Below the pieces are notes generated by a model, which had not been told where the DNA came from, ran no database searches, and worked only from the letters and a program-made list of their open reading frames with translations. A program made the translations under genes and the position numbers. Below, piece by piece: positions 47,013 through 56,776 of a DNA stretch of 58,967 nucleotides. Position 1 is the stretch's first letter. The number at the start of each line of letters is the position of its first letter. Where the stretch lies: positions 1 to 58,967 of the forward strand of contig NZ_LNDJ01000013.1 of the NCBI RefSeq assembly GCF_001444505.1, given 5' to 3'. This stretch comes from Psychrobacter piscatorii. Its GTDB lineage: Bacteria > Pseudomonadota > Gammaproteobacteria > Pseudomonadales > Moraxellaceae.

Positions 47013-47408
47013 ATGAAATTACTGATTGGCGCTAGTATTACTATCGCTTTACTAAGCGGCTGCTCAACTAAAGTCGCTACATCAACTAGCACTGTGAGCC
47101 CGACTTTGTATGGCACAGCAACTGCTAATAGCGCCTTGATCACAGTCACTCGCGACAGCGGCATCGTGGGCGCGGCTTGCGCTGCTAAACTATCTATCGA
47201 CAATAAAGTTGTAGCAAAACTTAAACCTTCTGACTCGGTGAAGCTAAATGTACCAAGCGGTCGTCATATTTTGTCATTTGATACGCGTGGCGGGTTATGC
47301 CCTTCAGTAAGTGACGCTGTAGAAGTCACCCTAAACAAAGGTGACGATAAAAGATATCGCATACGTGCGGACACTAACGGCAACTTTCAGCTACTACCTA
47401 CACTCTAA
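47013..47408 (+). CDS. Prophage-encoded lipoprotein, candidate moron
   Basis: 131 residues. The first 17 form a lipoprotein signal peptide with lipobox LLSGC. The mature part is Thr/Ser-rich, then beta-rich with two further Cys residues and a PEGA-like pattern (KLKPSDSVKLNVPSGRHILSF). It interrupts the tail gene order between tape measure and M. TATAAT at 46984-46989 upstream (weak -35) and its own terminator downstream suggest independent expression in the lysogen. Superinfection exclusion at the envelope is a plausible but unproven role. GAGGAT precedes the ATG. Confidence 0.75.
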   Translation: MKLLIGASITIALLSGCSTKVATSTSTVSPTLYGTATANSALITVTRDSGIVGAACAAKLSIDNKVVAKLKPSDSVKLNVPSGRHILSFDTRGGLCPSVSDAVEVTLNKGDDKRYRIRADTNGNFQLLPTL

Positions 47409-47424
47409 TTTCAACCAATCAACC

Positions 47425-47452
47425 AAAAGCCCACTACCCAGTGGGCTTTTTT
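47425..47452 (+). terminator. Terminator after the lipoprotein gene
   Basis: Eleven-bp stem AAAAGCCCACT/AGTGGGCTTTT with an ACCC loop, followed by more T. It starts 16 bases after the lipoprotein stop. Confidence 0.87.
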
Positions 47453-47464
47453 GTGGGCAAACCT

Positions 47465-47803
47465 ATGATAAAAACATTCCCGTGGCAGATGGATATGGGC
47501 GCAACTGCTGACAAACAGTATCGCGTGAACAAAACACAGTTTGGCGATGGCTATGCGCAGCTGTCATCTATTGGTATTAATAACACGACTAAGAACTGGT
47601 CAGGCACTAAGACGGGCGCGCTTGATACCGTTATCAAACCCATCGAAGCGTTTATCGATGAACATGCAGGCGTCAAGCCTTTCTTATGGACCGACCCACA
47701 CGGCAACACCAAACAATACACCTGCGCTGGGGTATCGATACCGCAGCGCAAGGGCGACTACTGGCAAATCACGCTCAACTTTGAGCAGTTTATGAGTGTT
47801 TAG
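47465..47803 (+). CDS. Minor tail protein M
   Basis: 112 residues from the ATG at 47465. Shows the gpM pattern: FPWQMDMGATADKQYRVNKTQFGDGYAQ, NTTKNWSGTKTG, and FLWTDPHGNTKQYTC. Part of the lambda-type tail tip assembly with L, K, I and J. Confidence 0.9.
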   Translation: MIKTFPWQMDMGATADKQYRVNKTQFGDGYAQLSSIGINNTTKNWSGTKTGALDTVIKPIEAFIDEHAGVKPFLWTDPHGNTKQYTCAGVSIPQRKGDYWQITLNFEQFMSV

Positions 47804-47812
47804 GAGATAACC

Positions 47813-48688
47813 ATGGCAGTACAGATACCAGACCCAGGCACCGGCAACGCTCAAACGGGTGATAACGAGTATGTTTTTCGTAAGAAAGTAAAAGATAACT
47901 TTAGTGACCAAACCAATGCGGCTAGTCGATTGCTGGGCGCAGCAGCAGGTCAAGTACCGTTAGCTGAGCATACATATAAAGCGGCGTTCTCGGCTGACAT
48001 GACGTTAATAAATACAGAGGGCTACGACACGTCCTCACTCCCAATAGGTTCTAGGGTGGTTGTGTCAGGCACTGCGATAGACGGCAATCTACCCTACAAT
48101 GGCGCGTGGCATATAGATACCATCAGCTCAATACGCGGTGGTTCAGTGCAATTTGCTTATGCCTACCCATCTGCGCTCGGCATGTGCTATCGGGTAAAAG
48201 ACAGATCCACTGGAGTTTATGCTGCATGGCAGTCTGTTAGCACAAGCGAATTAACATATAAGACAACAACCGCATCAGGGGCTAACGTAGTCGTAGCATC
48301 TAACGGCGTATTACAGCGCTCAACATCATCTGAGCGTTACAAAGATATTTTTGCGCCGCTTGAGCTTGACGATGCACGATATGAAGATGCAATGGCGTTA
48401 AAGCCTATTGTATATCGCTCAACGGCTGAGGCAGACAATCCTGCTTATCACTATTACTCGTTCAGCGCGGAAGAACTGGGCGCGTATGACCCTGCGTTTA
48501 CGCTGTGGCGTGAGACAGAAATGGTCACGGATGCAGACGGCAACGTAACAGAGCAGCCGCTTGCTGAGCGCCAAGCTGAGGGTATCAATATTAACGCGCT
48601 GCTTGCAATGAGTCATGCTATCGCTATTAAGCAAGATAAAATTATCAAAGCATTAGAAGCCCGCATCGAAATATTAGAAGCGAAATAA
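47813..48688 (+). CDS. Tail fibre-like protein with Peptidase_S74 chaperone domain
   Basis: 291 residues. The N-terminal part (about 1-60) may attach to the tail; residues 60-145 form a beta-rich receptor-binding-like region (YNGAWHIDTISS, GMCYRVKDRSTGVYAAWQSV). The C-terminal S74 domain opens at SSERYKD, where self-cleavage would occur, and has the ALKPIVYR and ALLAMSHAIAIKQ segments plus a terminal coiled coil. S74 domains fold trimeric fibres and then release themselves. Its place between M and L is unusual. Confidence 0.8.
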   Translation: MAVQIPDPGTGNAQTGDNEYVFRKKVKDNFSDQTNAASRLLGAAAGQVPLAEHTYKAAFSADMTLINTEGYDTSSLPIGSRVVVSGTAIDGNLPYNGAWHIDTISSIRGGSVQFAYAYPSALGMCYRVKDRSTGVYAAWQSVSTSELTYKTTTASGANVVVASNGVLQRSTSSERYKDIFAPLELDDARYEDAMALKPIVYRSTAEADNPAYHYYSFSAEELGAYDPAFTLWRETEMVTDADGNVTEQPLAERQAEGININALLAMSHAIAIKQDKIIKALEARIEILEAK

Positions 48689-48697
48689 GGATCTGTC

Positions 48698-49510
48698 ATG
48701 CTCTCATCCGACCTACAAAAACTCAGCGTCACGGGTCTTGTCACACTCTATGAGCTAGATGCCACAAAACTTGGCGCAGGTGTCATGCGGTGGCATGGGC
48801 ATATGTCACATGAGGACTGGGAGTTTATCTACCGCTATACAGATAAATCACGCTATACCGATATGACGCGGCACACTGACCCAACCGGCACAAAAGACAT
48901 CATCCGCCGCGATATTATCTGGGCGGGTCGAGAATATAAGCCAGTCGCCATTCAAACCGATGGCTTAGAGATACGAGGTGATGGCAGTCCATCTACGCCC
49001 ACATTGGTTATTGCTAATAATATTGATGGTATTAATGGTGCCGTCACTGCCATGTGTGCGTTTTACAGTGACTTTGTCGGTGCGGAATTGCGCGTCATCC
49101 GTGTATTGGCCAAACATCTTGATGCGGCAAACTTTACCGTGGGCAATCCATCGGCGGACAGCCAGCAATACACTGACCAGTACTGGACCATCAACCAGAA
49201 AACGCATGAATCCCTGAGTGAGCAAGACAGCTCAGTGGCGTTTGAGTTATCAACGCCGCTCACCGCCCAGCGCAAGATGATACCCAGTCGCACCATTACC
49301 AAATATTGTGATTGGGCGGTCAAAGGTAAGTATCGCGGTGAATCCTGCGGTTATACCGGCACGGCGATGTTTACAGAAGACGGCACACCAACAGACAATC
49401 CTGCACTGGATAAATGCGGTGGCTGCTTAAGCGATTGTAAGCTGCGTTTTGGTGAGTTCGAACCACTGCCATTTGGCGGCTTTCCATCCGCATCCATGCT
49501 TGGCCGCTAA
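48698..49510 (+). CDS. Minor tail protein L
   Basis: 270 residues. Begins SSDLQKLSVTGLVTLYELDATKLG, as gpL does. The C-terminal domain has four clustered Cys (CDWAVKGKYRGESC, CGGCLSDC), which bind an iron-sulfur cluster in lambda gpL. It forms part of the tail tip ring. Confidence 0.92.
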   Translation: MLSSDLQKLSVTGLVTLYELDATKLGAGVMRWHGHMSHEDWEFIYRYTDKSRYTDMTRHTDPTGTKDIIRRDIIWAGREYKPVAIQTDGLEIRGDGSPSTPTLVIANNIDGINGAVTAMCAFYSDFVGAELRVIRVLAKHLDAANFTVGNPSADSQQYTDQYWTINQKTHESLSEQDSSVAFELSTPLTAQRKMIPSRTITKYCDWAVKGKYRGESCGYTGTAMFTEDGTPTDNPALDKCGGCLSDCKLRFGEFEPLPFGGFPSASMLGR

Positions 49511-49519
49511 GGGGTCGAT

Positions 49520-50269
49520 ATGTATATTTTAAAAGCCACAGGCGCCGCGATACTCAATCACGCGGCTGCTTGCTATCCGCGTGAGTCTTGCGGCGTTATT
49601 GTCAATCGCGCGTATATCGAGTGCGAAAATATTGCTGACAGTGACAATGAGTTTGTCATCAGTCCGCGTGACATTGTCCGCGCTGAAAAGCTGGGCAAAA
49701 TTGAAGCGATTGTCCACAGCCACCCTGATGGCAGTACCAAGCCCAGCACCTTTGATAAGCTGCAAATGCCACTCCATGAATTGCCCTGGGTGATTGTCAG
49801 TTATCCTGAAATTGACATCAAAGTCCATAAATCCAAACCGTACACCGTCCCGCTGATTAACCGCGAATACATTCACGGTGTACTCGACTGCTTTAGTATC
49901 GTGCGTGATTACTATGCCCGTGAGCTGGATATTGAGATAGATAACTTTGAGCGGACTGACCGATGGTGGGAAGACGCTGCCAACGCAGACCTTTACGTGA
50001 ATAACTTTGCCTCACAAGGCTTTGTCCAAGTCGATAATTTGCAGCGTCATGATGTGATTCTATGCCGCGTGCAACCAACCGCCCATGTCAATCATGCGCT
50101 TATCTATCTTGGTGATGATGGTCAATTGACTTCAGAGCAATCAGAGGTAGTTATTGGCGATCACCTGGTCTTACATCATCCCTACCGCCGCCGCTCCCGC
50201 CGTGAGATTTACGGCAATATTTGGCAAGAGCGCAGCGCTATTATTGTGCGGCATCAATCATTTATGTGA
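49520..50269 (+). CDS. Tail tip protein K (MPN/JAMM plus NlpC/P60)
   Basis: 249 residues. An N-terminal JAMM metalloprotease-like domain has HSHPDGSTKPSTFDK. A C-terminal NlpC/P60 peptidase has the catalytic Cys in GVLDCFSIVRDYY and the His in HVNHALIYLG. It matches gpK and probably cleaves peptidoglycan crosslinks or matures the tip. Ends seven bases before gene I. Confidence 0.93.
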   Translation: MYILKATGAAILNHAAACYPRESCGVIVNRAYIECENIADSDNEFVISPRDIVRAEKLGKIEAIVHSHPDGSTKPSTFDKLQMPLHELPWVIVSYPEIDIKVHKSKPYTVPLINREYIHGVLDCFSIVRDYYARELDIEIDNFERTDRWWEDAANADLYVNNFASQGFVQVDNLQRHDVILCRVQPTAHVNHALIYLGDDGQLTSEQSEVVIGDHLVLHHPYRRRSRREIYGNIWQERSAIIVRHQSFM

Positions 50270-50276
50270 GGTAATC

Positions 50277-50846
50277 ATGCTAAGACGTATCGAGCTACAC
50301 GGCATCTTAGCCGAGAAATTTGGCAAATCCTTTGACTTTGATGTCGAATCGACACGCGAGGCATGCGAAGCACTGAGCTACCAAGTCGATGGCTTTCGAC
50401 AATTTATGATGACCGCCCATGAAAGCGGTCTTTTTTTTGCCGTATTTTATGACGATAACGAGCAAAGCATTAGCGCTGATGAAGTGGAGATGAAAACGGG
50501 TGCAAAAGTCATCCGTATCGTACCGAAAATCACTGGTGCAGGCGGTGATGCAATGGGCTGGATTCAAGTCATTGCGGGCGCTGCGTTGGTGGGCGTAGGG
50601 TTTCTTGTTCCTGGCATGCAGCCTTTAATTGGCGCAGGTGCCGGACTTATGCTTGGGGGCGCTGCCGCTTTACTTATGCCTCGTCCTACAATCACCCCGC
50701 AAGACCCGGACGGCAATAAGCCCAGCTATGCGTTTGGTGGGCCCGTCACTACCGTCGCTGAAGGCAATCCTGTCGCCGTTGGATATGGCCGCTGCCACTG
50801 GGGCGGTGCTGTTATTAGTATGATGATCGTCAATGAGGATACCTAA
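50277..50846 (+). CDS. Tail assembly protein I
   Basis: 189 residues from the ATG at 50277 with GAGGT upstream. A ubiquitin-like N-terminal half (about 1-85; RRIELHGILAEKFGKSFDFDV) is followed by a Gly/Ala-rich hydrophobic segment (about 92-130) and a C-terminal PSYAFGGPVTTVAEGNPVAVGYGR motif, as in gpI. The open frame starting at 50154 is an extension without support. Overlaps J by one base (TAATG). Confidence 0.9.
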   Translation: MLRRIELHGILAEKFGKSFDFDVESTREACEALSYQVDGFRQFMMTAHESGLFFAVFYDDNEQSISADEVEMKTGAKVIRIVPKITGAGGDAMGWIQVIAGAALVGVGFLVPGMQPLIGAGAGLMLGGAAALLMPRPTITPQDPDGNKPSYAFGGPVTTVAEGNPVAVGYGRCHWGGAVISMMIVNEDT

Positions 50847-53800
50847 TGTCATTATCAGTAATCAAAGGCGCCAAAGCTGGACAAGAAAAACCGCATCAGC
50901 CGTCTATTGCCAAAGACGATGTCGCCTCTATTAGTAAAGTTAAGATTTTATATGCGTTATCGGAAGGTGAAGTCAAAGGCTTGGTAAGCGGCGCGGCCAG
51001 TATCATGCTGGACGGCACGCCACTACTGGATGCTGACGGCAATCCAAACTTTGAAAACGTCGAATGGGAAATCCGCAACGGCACGGTTGATCAAACGCAC
51101 ATTGCAGGGCTGCCAAGTCTCAGTAGTGAGATTGGTATTGGTACGATACTTCGCAGCGGTACGCCGTGGATTCGCACCATTACCAATACCCAGTTATCTA
51201 GCGCCAACGTCAATGTATCTTGGTCACGCCTCAGCGACACGACTGATAAAAATGACATCATTGGCACCAAAGTCGACTATGCAATTGACGTGCAAACCGA
51301 TGGCAACGGCTATGTAACGGTACTCGATACCAGCATCAAAGCCAAAACCTCGGGGCGCTATCAGCGCACGCACAATATCAAACTGCCTGAAGCACAGCAA
51401 GGCTGGCAAATTCGTGTGCGTAAAATCACCGCTGACGGCGATAATGAGCGCAAGTTTAATCAGATGCAGATTGATAGCATCGCTGAGATTATCGATGCAA
51501 AGCTACGTTACCCACATACCGCATTACTATACTTATCCTTTGACGCCCGTACTTTTAGCAATATCCCCAAAATGACGGTTGATATGTATGGCCGTTATCT
51601 TAAAGTGCCCGTCAATTATGACCCTGTTAGCCGTACCAGCACGGGCATTTGGACGGGTGAATTTAAAACGGACTATACCAACAACCCTGCGTGGGTGTAT
51701 TACGACTTAATCACTAATGATCGTTATGGCCTTGGCGACCGCTTAAAGCCGTTTATGATTAATAAATGGGCCATTGCTCATATCGCGCGTATCTGTGATG
51801 AGCCAGTCGATGACGGCAAAGGCGGCACTGAGCCGCGCTTCACTTGTAATTTGTATTTGCAAGTCGCTGAGCAAGCATACCAAGTCTTGCAGCATATCGC
51901 CGCCATCTTTCGCGGCATGTCGTTTTGGGACGGCGCACAAATCGTCCTCGACGCCGATACGCCGCGTGACCCTGATTATGTGATTACCCGTGCAAACGTC
52001 GTTGATGGCGCATTCGTCAAAAGCGGTACCGCCATCGATGACCGTCATACGCTTGTGCAAGTTGCATGGTCAAACCCCGATAACAATTACGAGACCGATT
52101 ATGTGACCGTCCGCAACGAGCGTGCGATTGCAAAATATGGCATCAATCCGCTTGATATGCCAGTTGTTGGCTGTACCAGCGAAGGCCAAGCGTACCGAGC
52201 AGGACTAGCGGCATTACTCTCTGAGCAAAACCGTACGCAAACCGTCAGCTTTGCCATGGGATTGGACGGCTCACTGCCAAGCGTTGGCAGCCGCGTCGAT
52301 ATTGCCGATATGATGTTTACGGGTGCCAATAATGGCGGACGCATATCAGCGGTTAATGCCAATTACACGGTTATCACTGTGGACCGTGATGATATACCGG
52401 CAAAAGCTGGCGATAGATTAAGCGTCAACTTAGAGTCTGGTCGCGCCCAAACTCGCGAAATCTTAAGCGTATCAGGACGCAACATCACCGTAAAAGCAGC
52501 ATTTGACCCCGTTGCTGCAGAAAACGTCTGGGCCGTTGATAGCGATGAGCTGCCAACCATGCCGTTTATCGTCTTATCGATTACTGAAAATGAGGACCGC
52601 ACTCAATACACGTATACCGCATTGCAGTATGATGCGGGCCTATATGCACAGATTGATAATGGCACCATCATTGAGCAGCGCCCACCAGTGCCACCAATGA
52701 ATCCGTATATCATTCAAGCACCCGATAGTGTCACCGTGTCATCGCGTAACCGTGTGGTACAAGCGCAAAACGTCACCACATTCGTTATCGTGTGGAGCCA
52801 AGTTAAAGATGCGGTCGCATACGACGTTGAATGGCGCAAAGATGATGGCGACTGGATTAAGCTGCCACGCACGGGAAATATCTCAGCTGAAATAGACGGC
52901 GTTTACAGTGGTAATTATCTGGCGCGTGTCCGTGCTGTATCAGCATTTGATGCCATCTCAAAACCAACCACATCAATGCTTACCGCCATCACGGGCAAAG
53001 CAGGCAAACCACCAAAACTGCTATCAATTAAAGCAACTGGCTTGCTCTTTGGTATGCGCATTGATTGGATGTTTGCACCAGGCAGCGGGGACACTGCTTA
53101 TACCGAGATACAAGTCGCGTCTGCACCTGATGTCAATGTTGCCCCGCTTGGCCAATTTGCTTTTAATACCGACACGCATACGGTAAATGGTCTGCAAGGT
53201 GGTTTAACCCAGCATTATCGCGGCCGTATCGTCGATAAATTGGGCAATACCAGCGATTGGACATCTTGGATTAGCGGTACGACCGATGATAGTGCTGACA
53301 AAGTGCTTGATTTGGTACAAGGCAAAATCAATGGCAGCTCGTTAGACGTTGCCTTGACAACCAAAATTGATAAAATTGCAGTGAATGAGTCTGCAATAAG
53401 TGCAGAGACGCAAGCGCGCATTGACGCGATTTTAGATTCTAATAGCAAAATCAATACTGAGCGTGATGCACGCATTGCAGGTTTATTAGCCGCTAGCAAT
53501 GCAATAAGTGCGGAGACGCAAGCGCGTATCGCTGATATTTTAGCCAGTAATAATAAAATTAGCGCAGAGCGTGATGCGCGTGTCGCTGCCATACAGCAGT
53601 CCGCTACCGAGCAGCAACAGCAATTACAAGATGCTGCTGATGCACTCGCCAATGACATCAATACCGTCGCCGTGGCACAGTCTGCAACTGATAGTCAGCT
53701 TGCGACCGTTAAAGAGCGTCAGCAAACCCTCATCAATGAAAATGGGGTGCAAGCAGAACAGCTCAATTATTTGTCATCAGAGATGAGCTTTGGTTATACG

Positions 53801-56488
53801 GACGCCTCCAAGTACACGGATAAATCACGTGCGACGGTGTGGAGCTTCGCCAAAACCATTGCTCATGCTGATTATGTAAATGCCGAGTCTATCCGCGCCT
53901 TGTCCGCTGATTATCAAAACGCATCCGCCAGCTTTAATGAGCGCATCAGTTTGAATGTCACGGCAAACCAAGCGGTTGCGCAGCAAGTATCTACACTGTC
54001 CGCGCAAATGGTTGGTGGTTATACCGGCAATGATGTGACGCAAATCACCTCAGGGTTATTACATCAAGAGCGACAAGCAACCGCGTCGCGCTTTGAGGGC
54101 TTAGCTCAGCAAATCAGCTTAATATCCGCCGGGGTTGGTGAACAGTTTGACCCCTATCAGATCTGGCATTTTGACAGCAGCAGTGATGGCTGGACCGCAG
54201 GCACTTATGCGAGCGGCTGGTTAAATGTTCGTACAGAAACCATCAGCAGCCCTGCATTTGAGTTAAACGGCAACGGCTATCATCATGTCAAACTGCGCAT
54301 ACAGAAAAAGCAATCTCCGACATGGGGCGGTCTTATCACTTGGTCGGGCGGCAGCTTGGTCATTGATGAACCTGCTTTTGATATAAATAACATTGCCACG
54401 CTCGATATTGATGTGCCGTGGTCAGGTACGATCAACGGCTTTGGCTTAAAACTTGCGTCAAGCGCAGACAACCTAAACTACTATTCGATTGACTGGATAG
54501 CGGTTGGGCGTCCGTCACCTGGCGCATCGAGTGCCGCGCTTTTAAGAGAGGAGCAAACCCGCGCAAACCAAGTGATGGCGCTCACCCAAGCAAACACTGC
54601 CCTCGATAGCAAGCTGAATACCAAAGTATCGCAGTTATCGTCTGCTATTACTGAAAACATGCAAACGCTCACGACAGAACAGCAATCGCAAGCGGATCGC
54701 ATCACCTCACTGGATAGCAAATTTAGCAACGATATTGGTAATCTGTCGTCTAATATTACCGATATTAATAGCACGCTGACCAACGAGCTTGGTGCGCAAG
54801 CTGAACAAATCAACACCATGGTTGCTGATTATAAGCCGCGCTATACCGATGCATCACGCTATACCGATGCGGCGCGCTCAACGCAGTGGACGTATGCAAA
54901 AACGGTGGCGCGCGATAATTATGCAACCAATGAGCGTATCACCGTATTGCAATCCGATGTTGCAGATAGCAATGCGATTGTCACTCAAAGTCTAAACACA
55001 CTAGCGACTAAGGATGAGGCGTTAGCAAGCAGTATTGATACTTTGAATGCTACTACAGGGCAAAACACGGCTGCTATTGCAAGTGAGGCGACGACAAGAT
55101 CAAACGCTATTAGTGCATTATCAGGACGTGTCGATACGACGGTCGCTAAAACAAATGATAATGCCGCCGCTATCATTGCCGAACAAACCGCTCGCACCAA
55201 TGCGGACTCTGCACTATCTACCCGCATTGACACCGTAACAGCTGAATCTGGGGCTAATAAAACAGCAATACAGTCAGAAGTTACAGCGCGTACAACGGCT
55301 GATACAGCACTGGGTCAGCGCATTGATACGGTAATCACCAAGACTGACTCAAATACAGCCGCTATCGCAAGTGAGTCAACCACTCGCACCAATGCAGATT
55401 CTGCGTTATCTACTCGCATTGACACTCTTGTCAGCAAGTCAGCTAACAATGCGGCTGCAATTAACACGGAGGTAACTGCTCGCACCAATGCGGATAGTGC
55501 ACTGTCTACTCGTATTGATACGGTATCATCTAAGACAGACGCAAACACTGCAAGTATCACTACAGTAAACAATACGCTGACCAATGAGCTTGGCTCACAA
55601 GCTGAGCAAATTAATACCGTGCAATCCTCAACAGCCACAGCACAATCTAAAGCTGACAAAGCGGAAACAGATGCAGCGACCGCTCAAACGGCAGCTAACA
55701 ATGCGGCAACCTTGGCAGGCAATAAAGGCGAAGTGATCTACCAGTGGCAAACGCCTGCCGCCGCCCGCCAACTACCCCAGAATCTTTGGATTGACACAAC
55801 AGGAGGTAAAAATACACCAAAGCGCTGGGACGGTAACGCTTGGATTGTTGTGACCGACAAAGCCGCCACCGACGCTCAAGCAGCCGCTAATGCCGCGCAA
55901 GCAACCGCGACCGAAGCATTAGGTAAGGCGAACACTGCGACGACCAACATCGCCACCATTAAAACGGATTTGAGCGCTGTTACAACAGAAAGCGGTGCAA
56001 CGGCAACCGCGGTGCAAACCCTTCAATCATCAGTTGGCACCAACACATCGTCCATTCAAACATCTAACCAAGTCATCGACGGGCTGCGCGCTCAATCAAC
56101 GACTGTGCTTGATGTAAATGGCTACGTGGTTGGCACTGGTACTTATAACGACGGCAAGACTGGTACATTTGCTGTTAGAGCGGATGAGTTCTATATCGGC
56201 TCACCGAATGGCAGCAAAGAACTGGGGTTTGTGCATTATGAAACCGCGCAAGAGATTAATGGTGTCATTATCCCGATAGGCACGTATCTAAGAAATGCTT
56301 ATATCGCAAATGGTGCAATTACACTGGCTAAGATTGATACAGCAACCATCACATCGTTATCAGCATTATCTGCAACTATCGGGCACTTCAAGTCAGCAGA
56401 AAGTGGGGCTCGGCTTGAGATTAAAGATAGCTTACTTAGTGTTTATGATGACAATAATGTCTTGCGCGTTCGACTGGGGCTTTGGTAA
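50846..56488 (+). CDS. Central tail tip / host specificity protein J
   Basis: 1880 residues, far longer than lambda J (1132). The N-terminal 600 residues match the conserved J tip (KILYALSEGEVKGLV, AFDPVAAENVWAVDSDELP); two fibronectin-type-III-like domains follow (about 620-810). Then come repeated coiled-coil segments (SAETQARI, TRTNADSALSTRIDT), paired YTDAS/YTD-rich segments, and a jelly-roll-like module with many Trp and Gly residues (around 1105-1230). The C-terminus has DUF1983-like sequence (DVNGYVVGTG, EFYIGSPNG). It determines the receptor. Confidence 0.93.
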   Translation: MSLSVIKGAKAGQEKPHQPSIAKDDVASISKVKILYALSEGEVKGLVSGAASIMLDGTPLLDADGNPNFENVEWEIRNGTVDQTHIAGLPSLSSEIGIGTILRSGTPWIRTITNTQLSSANVNVSWSRLSDTTDKNDIIGTKVDYAIDVQTDGNGYVTVLDTSIKAKTSGRYQRTHNIKLPEAQQGWQIRVRKITADGDNERKFNQMQIDSIAEIIDAKLRYPHTALLYLSFDARTFSNIPKMTVDMYGRYLKVPVNYDPVSRTSTGIWTGEFKTDYTNNPAWVYYDLITNDRYGLGDRLKPFMINKWAIAHIARICDEPVDDGKGGTEPRFTCNLYLQVAEQAYQVLQHIAAIFRGMSFWDGAQIVLDADTPRDPDYVITRANVVDGAFVKSGTAIDDRHTLVQVAWSNPDNNYETDYVTVRNERAIAKYGINPLDMPVVGCTSEGQAYRAGLAALLSEQNRTQTVSFAMGLDGSLPSVGSRVDIADMMFTGANNGGRISAVNANYTVITVDRDDIPAKAGDRLSVNLESGRAQTREILSVSGRNITVKAAFDPVAAENVWAVDSDELPTMPFIVLSITENEDRTQYTYTALQYDAGLYAQIDNGTIIEQRPPVPPMNPYIIQAPDSVTVSSRNRVVQAQNVTTFVIVWSQVKDAVAYDVEWRKDDGDWIKLPRTGNISAEIDGVYSGNYLARVRAVSAFDAISKPTTSMLTAITGKAGKPPKLLSIKATGLLFGMRIDWMFAPGSGDTAYTEIQVASAPDVNVAPLGQFAFNTDTHTVNGLQGGLTQHYRGRIVDKLGNTSDWTSWISGTTDDSADKVLDLVQGKINGSSLDVALTTKIDKIAVNESAISAETQARIDAILDSNSKINTERDARIAGLLAASNAISAETQARIADILASNNKISAERDARVAAIQQSATEQQQQLQDAADALANDINTVAVAQSATDSQLATVKERQQTLINENGVQAEQLNYLSSEMSFGYTDASKYTDKSRATVWSFAKTIAHADYVNAESIRALSADYQNASASFNERISLNVTANQAVAQQVSTLSAQMVGGYTGNDVTQITSGLLHQERQATASRFEGLAQQISLISAGVGEQFDPYQIWHFDSSSDGWTAGTYASGWLNVRTETISSPAFELNGNGYHHVKLRIQKKQSPTWGGLITWSGGSLVIDEPAFDINNIATLDIDVPWSGTINGFGLKLASSADNLNYYSIDWIAVGRPSPGASSAALLREEQTRANQVMALTQANTALDSKLNTKVSQLSSAITENMQTLTTEQQSQADRITSLDSKFSNDIGNLSSNITDINSTLTNELGAQAEQINTMVADYKPRYTDASRYTDAARSTQWTYAKTVARDNYATNERITVLQSDVADSNAIVTQSLNTLATKDEALASSIDTLNATTGQNTAAIASEATTRSNAISALSGRVDTTVAKTNDNAAAIIAEQTARTNADSALSTRIDTVTAESGANKTAIQSEVTARTTADTALGQRIDTVITKTDSNTAAIASESTTRTNADSALSTRIDTLVSKSANNAAAINTEVTARTNADSALSTRIDTVSSKTDANTASITTVNNTLTNELGSQAEQINTVQSSTATAQSKADKAETDAATAQTAANNAATLAGNKGEVIYQWQTPAAARQLPQNLWIDTTGGKNTPKRWDGNAWIVVTDKAATDAQAAANAAQATATEALGKANTATTNIATIKTDLSAVTTESGATATAVQTLQSSVGTNTSSIQTSNQVIDGLRAQSTTVLDVNGYVVGTGTYNDGKTGTFAVRADEFYIGSPNGSKELGFVHYETAQEINGVIIPIGTYLRNAYIANGAITLAKIDTATITSLSALSATIGHFKSAESGARLEIKDSLLSVYDDNNVLRVRLGLW
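55080..55560 (+). repeat. Coiled-coil repeat block inside J
   Basis: A 35-40 codon unit ending in TNADSALSTRIDT recurs four to five times at both DNA and protein level, each followed by a short TNDN- or SNTA-like link. A related smaller pair lies at 53395-53580 (SAETQARI). Confidence 0.8.
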
Positions 56489-56497
56489 GGAGTATCT

Positions 56498-56776
56498 ATG
56501 AGTCAAGGTTTACAAATTTGGGATACTGATGGCTTTATGGTATTGGACACTTCGTCTCAAACAGTGAAAATATTGGGCGTTTTTAAAGTATCTAGCGACC
56601 CGGTTACGTTTAGCGACCCATTGTTGGCTACTGAAACGCCATTTTACATAGTATCTCCTGAATATAGGCATACAGGAGACACTACTAACTTAAACGTAGA
56701 GTTCAATGGTAGTACATGTACTGTGACTAACTCAAGTACATACAATAATAGAACTATCTACGTGGGAGTGTATTAG
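56498..56776 (+). CDS. Small DUF6453-like tail-associated protein
   Basis: 92 residues. Begins GLQIWDTDGFMVLDTSSQTVKIL, the same pattern as in the next gene (GLEVYDASGTIVFNSSQKPLKIL). Beta-rich throughout. Located directly after J; likely a decoration or accessory of the tail tip. The family name is from memory of similar short proteins, so it is tentative. Confidence 0.6.
   Translation: MSQGLQIWDTDGFMVLDTSSQTVKILGVFKVSSDPVTFSDPLLATETPFYIVSPEYRHTGDTTNLNVEFNGSTCTVTNSSTYNNRTIYVGVY

Noticed and set aside
53215..55659. Several antisense frames opposite the J repeats, with similar sequences
   Set aside because: Their mutual similarity comes only from the repeated sense-strand DNA.
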